Below are positions 5,790-6,246 of a DNA stretch of 6,246 bases, piece after piece (position 1 is the stretch's first letter; the number at the start of each line of letters is the position of its first letter). A model generated the notes under the pieces. It had not been told where the DNA came from. It worked only from the letters and a program-made list of their open reading frames with translations, and searched no databases. The position numbers and the translations under genes were made by a program. This DNA is from Candidatus Sulfotelmatobacter sp. (GTDB lineage Bacteria; Acidobacteriota; Terriglobia; Terriglobales; SbA1): positions 1 through 6,246 of the forward strand of contig JASLEQ010000696.1 in the NCBI GenBank assembly GCA_030151135.1, given 5' to 3'.

Positions 5790-6246
5790 GTGGAAAAGAA
5801 CCGTCTCTACTACGGCGATAACCTCACCGTCCTGCGCGAGCACATCAAGGACGAATCCGTCGACCTCATCTACCTCGACCCGCCCTTCAACAGCCGCCAG
5901 GACTACAACGTCCTCTTCGCCGAACGCGACGGCACTCGCTCCGCCTCGCAGATCATGGCCTTCGAAGACACCTGGGAATGGAACATGGACGCTGAGGCCG
6001 CCTATCAGGAAATCGTCGAGCACGGCGGAGGCGTCGCCGATGCCATGCGCGCTTTCCGCACATTCCTCGGCCACTCCGACATGATGGCCTATCTAGCCAT
6101 GATGGCCCCGCGTTTGATCGAACTCCATCGGGTGCTCAAGGTGACTGGATCGATTTATCTCCACTGCGATCCGACAGCCAGCCACTATCTCAAGATGTTG
6201 ATGGATGCCATATTTGGAGTACATCAATTCCGAAACGAGATTATCT
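5790..6246 (+). CDS. Site-specific DNA methyltransferase (beta-class, type III Mod-like), 3'-truncated
   Basis: The frame is open from GTG at 5790 to the window edge (152 codons plus one base). The product begins VEKNRLYYGDNLTVLREH, the usual N-terminus of this family, which supports the GTG start. Motif IV is YLDPPFNS with Asp30-Pro-Pro-Phe at 30-33 (codon of D30 at 5877); a DPPY/DPPF motif flips out and methylates the amino group of adenine or cytosine using S-adenosylmethionine. The later segment SIYLHCDPTASHYLKMLMD (121-139) and the FRNEII stretch at 147-152 are typical of the Mod/COG2189-like group, where motif IV precedes the SAM-binding motif, so the latter and the target-recognition region should lie beyond the edge. 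It could be the modification half of a type III or type II restriction system or an orphan methylase; the missing neighbour decides. Upstream is a repeat cluster rather than another gene, so this is probably the first gene of its unit. Confidence 0.92.
   Translation, partial: MEKNRLYYGDNLTVLREHIKDESVDLIYLDPPFNSRQDYNVLFAERDGTRSASQIMAFEDTWEWNMDAEAAYQEIVEHGGGVADAMRAFRTFLGHSDMMAYLAMMAPRLIELHRVLKVTGSIYLHCDPTASHYLKMLMDAIFGVHQFRNEII

Noticed and set aside
5775..6074. 99-codon minus-strand open frame opposite the methyltransferase
   Set aside because: Shadow of the strongly supported methyltransferase frame on the plus strand.

Overview
The window is GC-rich, tightly packed bacterial DNA from a diderm (Gram-negative type) organism, since it encodes the lipid A enzyme LpxD and a PlsC-type acyltransferase. 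I infer Acidobacteriota (Terriglobia-like) from the style of the proteins and from the intergenic hairpin repeats with a 'gcggctttagccgc' core. That placement is recognition from memory, not a search result.

Layout. (1) 1-1104 (+): the C-terminal 367 residues of an M61-family metallopeptidase (HExxH zinc site plus PDZ domain), cut by the left edge. (2) 1101-1859 (+): a PlsC-like acyltransferase whose ATG overlaps the peptidase stop as ATGA, so the two look like one transcription unit. (3) 1887-2885 (-): lpxD, convergent with plsC across a 27-base gap that contains a small tandem-like motif. (4) 2886-3089: a divergent intergenic region. (5) 3090-5393 (+): a secreted 767-residue protein with a discoidin (F5/8 type C)-like segment set inside what looks like a clan GH-A (TIM-barrel) glycoside hydrolase fold, followed by a C-terminal beta domain. 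(6) 5394-5789: about 400 bases without a convincing gene, holding a cluster of REP-like hairpins, including a 23-base direct repeat with copies exactly 250 bases apart. (7) 5790-6246 (+): the first 152 codons of a beta-class (type III Mod-like) DNA methyltransferase starting at GTG, cut by the right edge and probably preceded by a -10 box close enough for a leaderless transcript.

Working together. PlsC (phospholipid synthesis) and LpxD (lipid A synthesis) are both envelope acyltransferases, but they lie on opposite strands and need not be co-regulated. The hydrolase-like protein is probably exported and acts on an unknown glycan. The methyltransferase is the only hint of a defence or epigenetic system, and its partner genes, if any, lie beyond the right edge. 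I found no tRNA, rRNA, CRISPR array or transposase. The best leads are the nested discoidin/hydrolase architecture with its altered catalytic motif, the repeat cluster, and the truncated methyltransferase. None of them amounts to a demonstrated new system.
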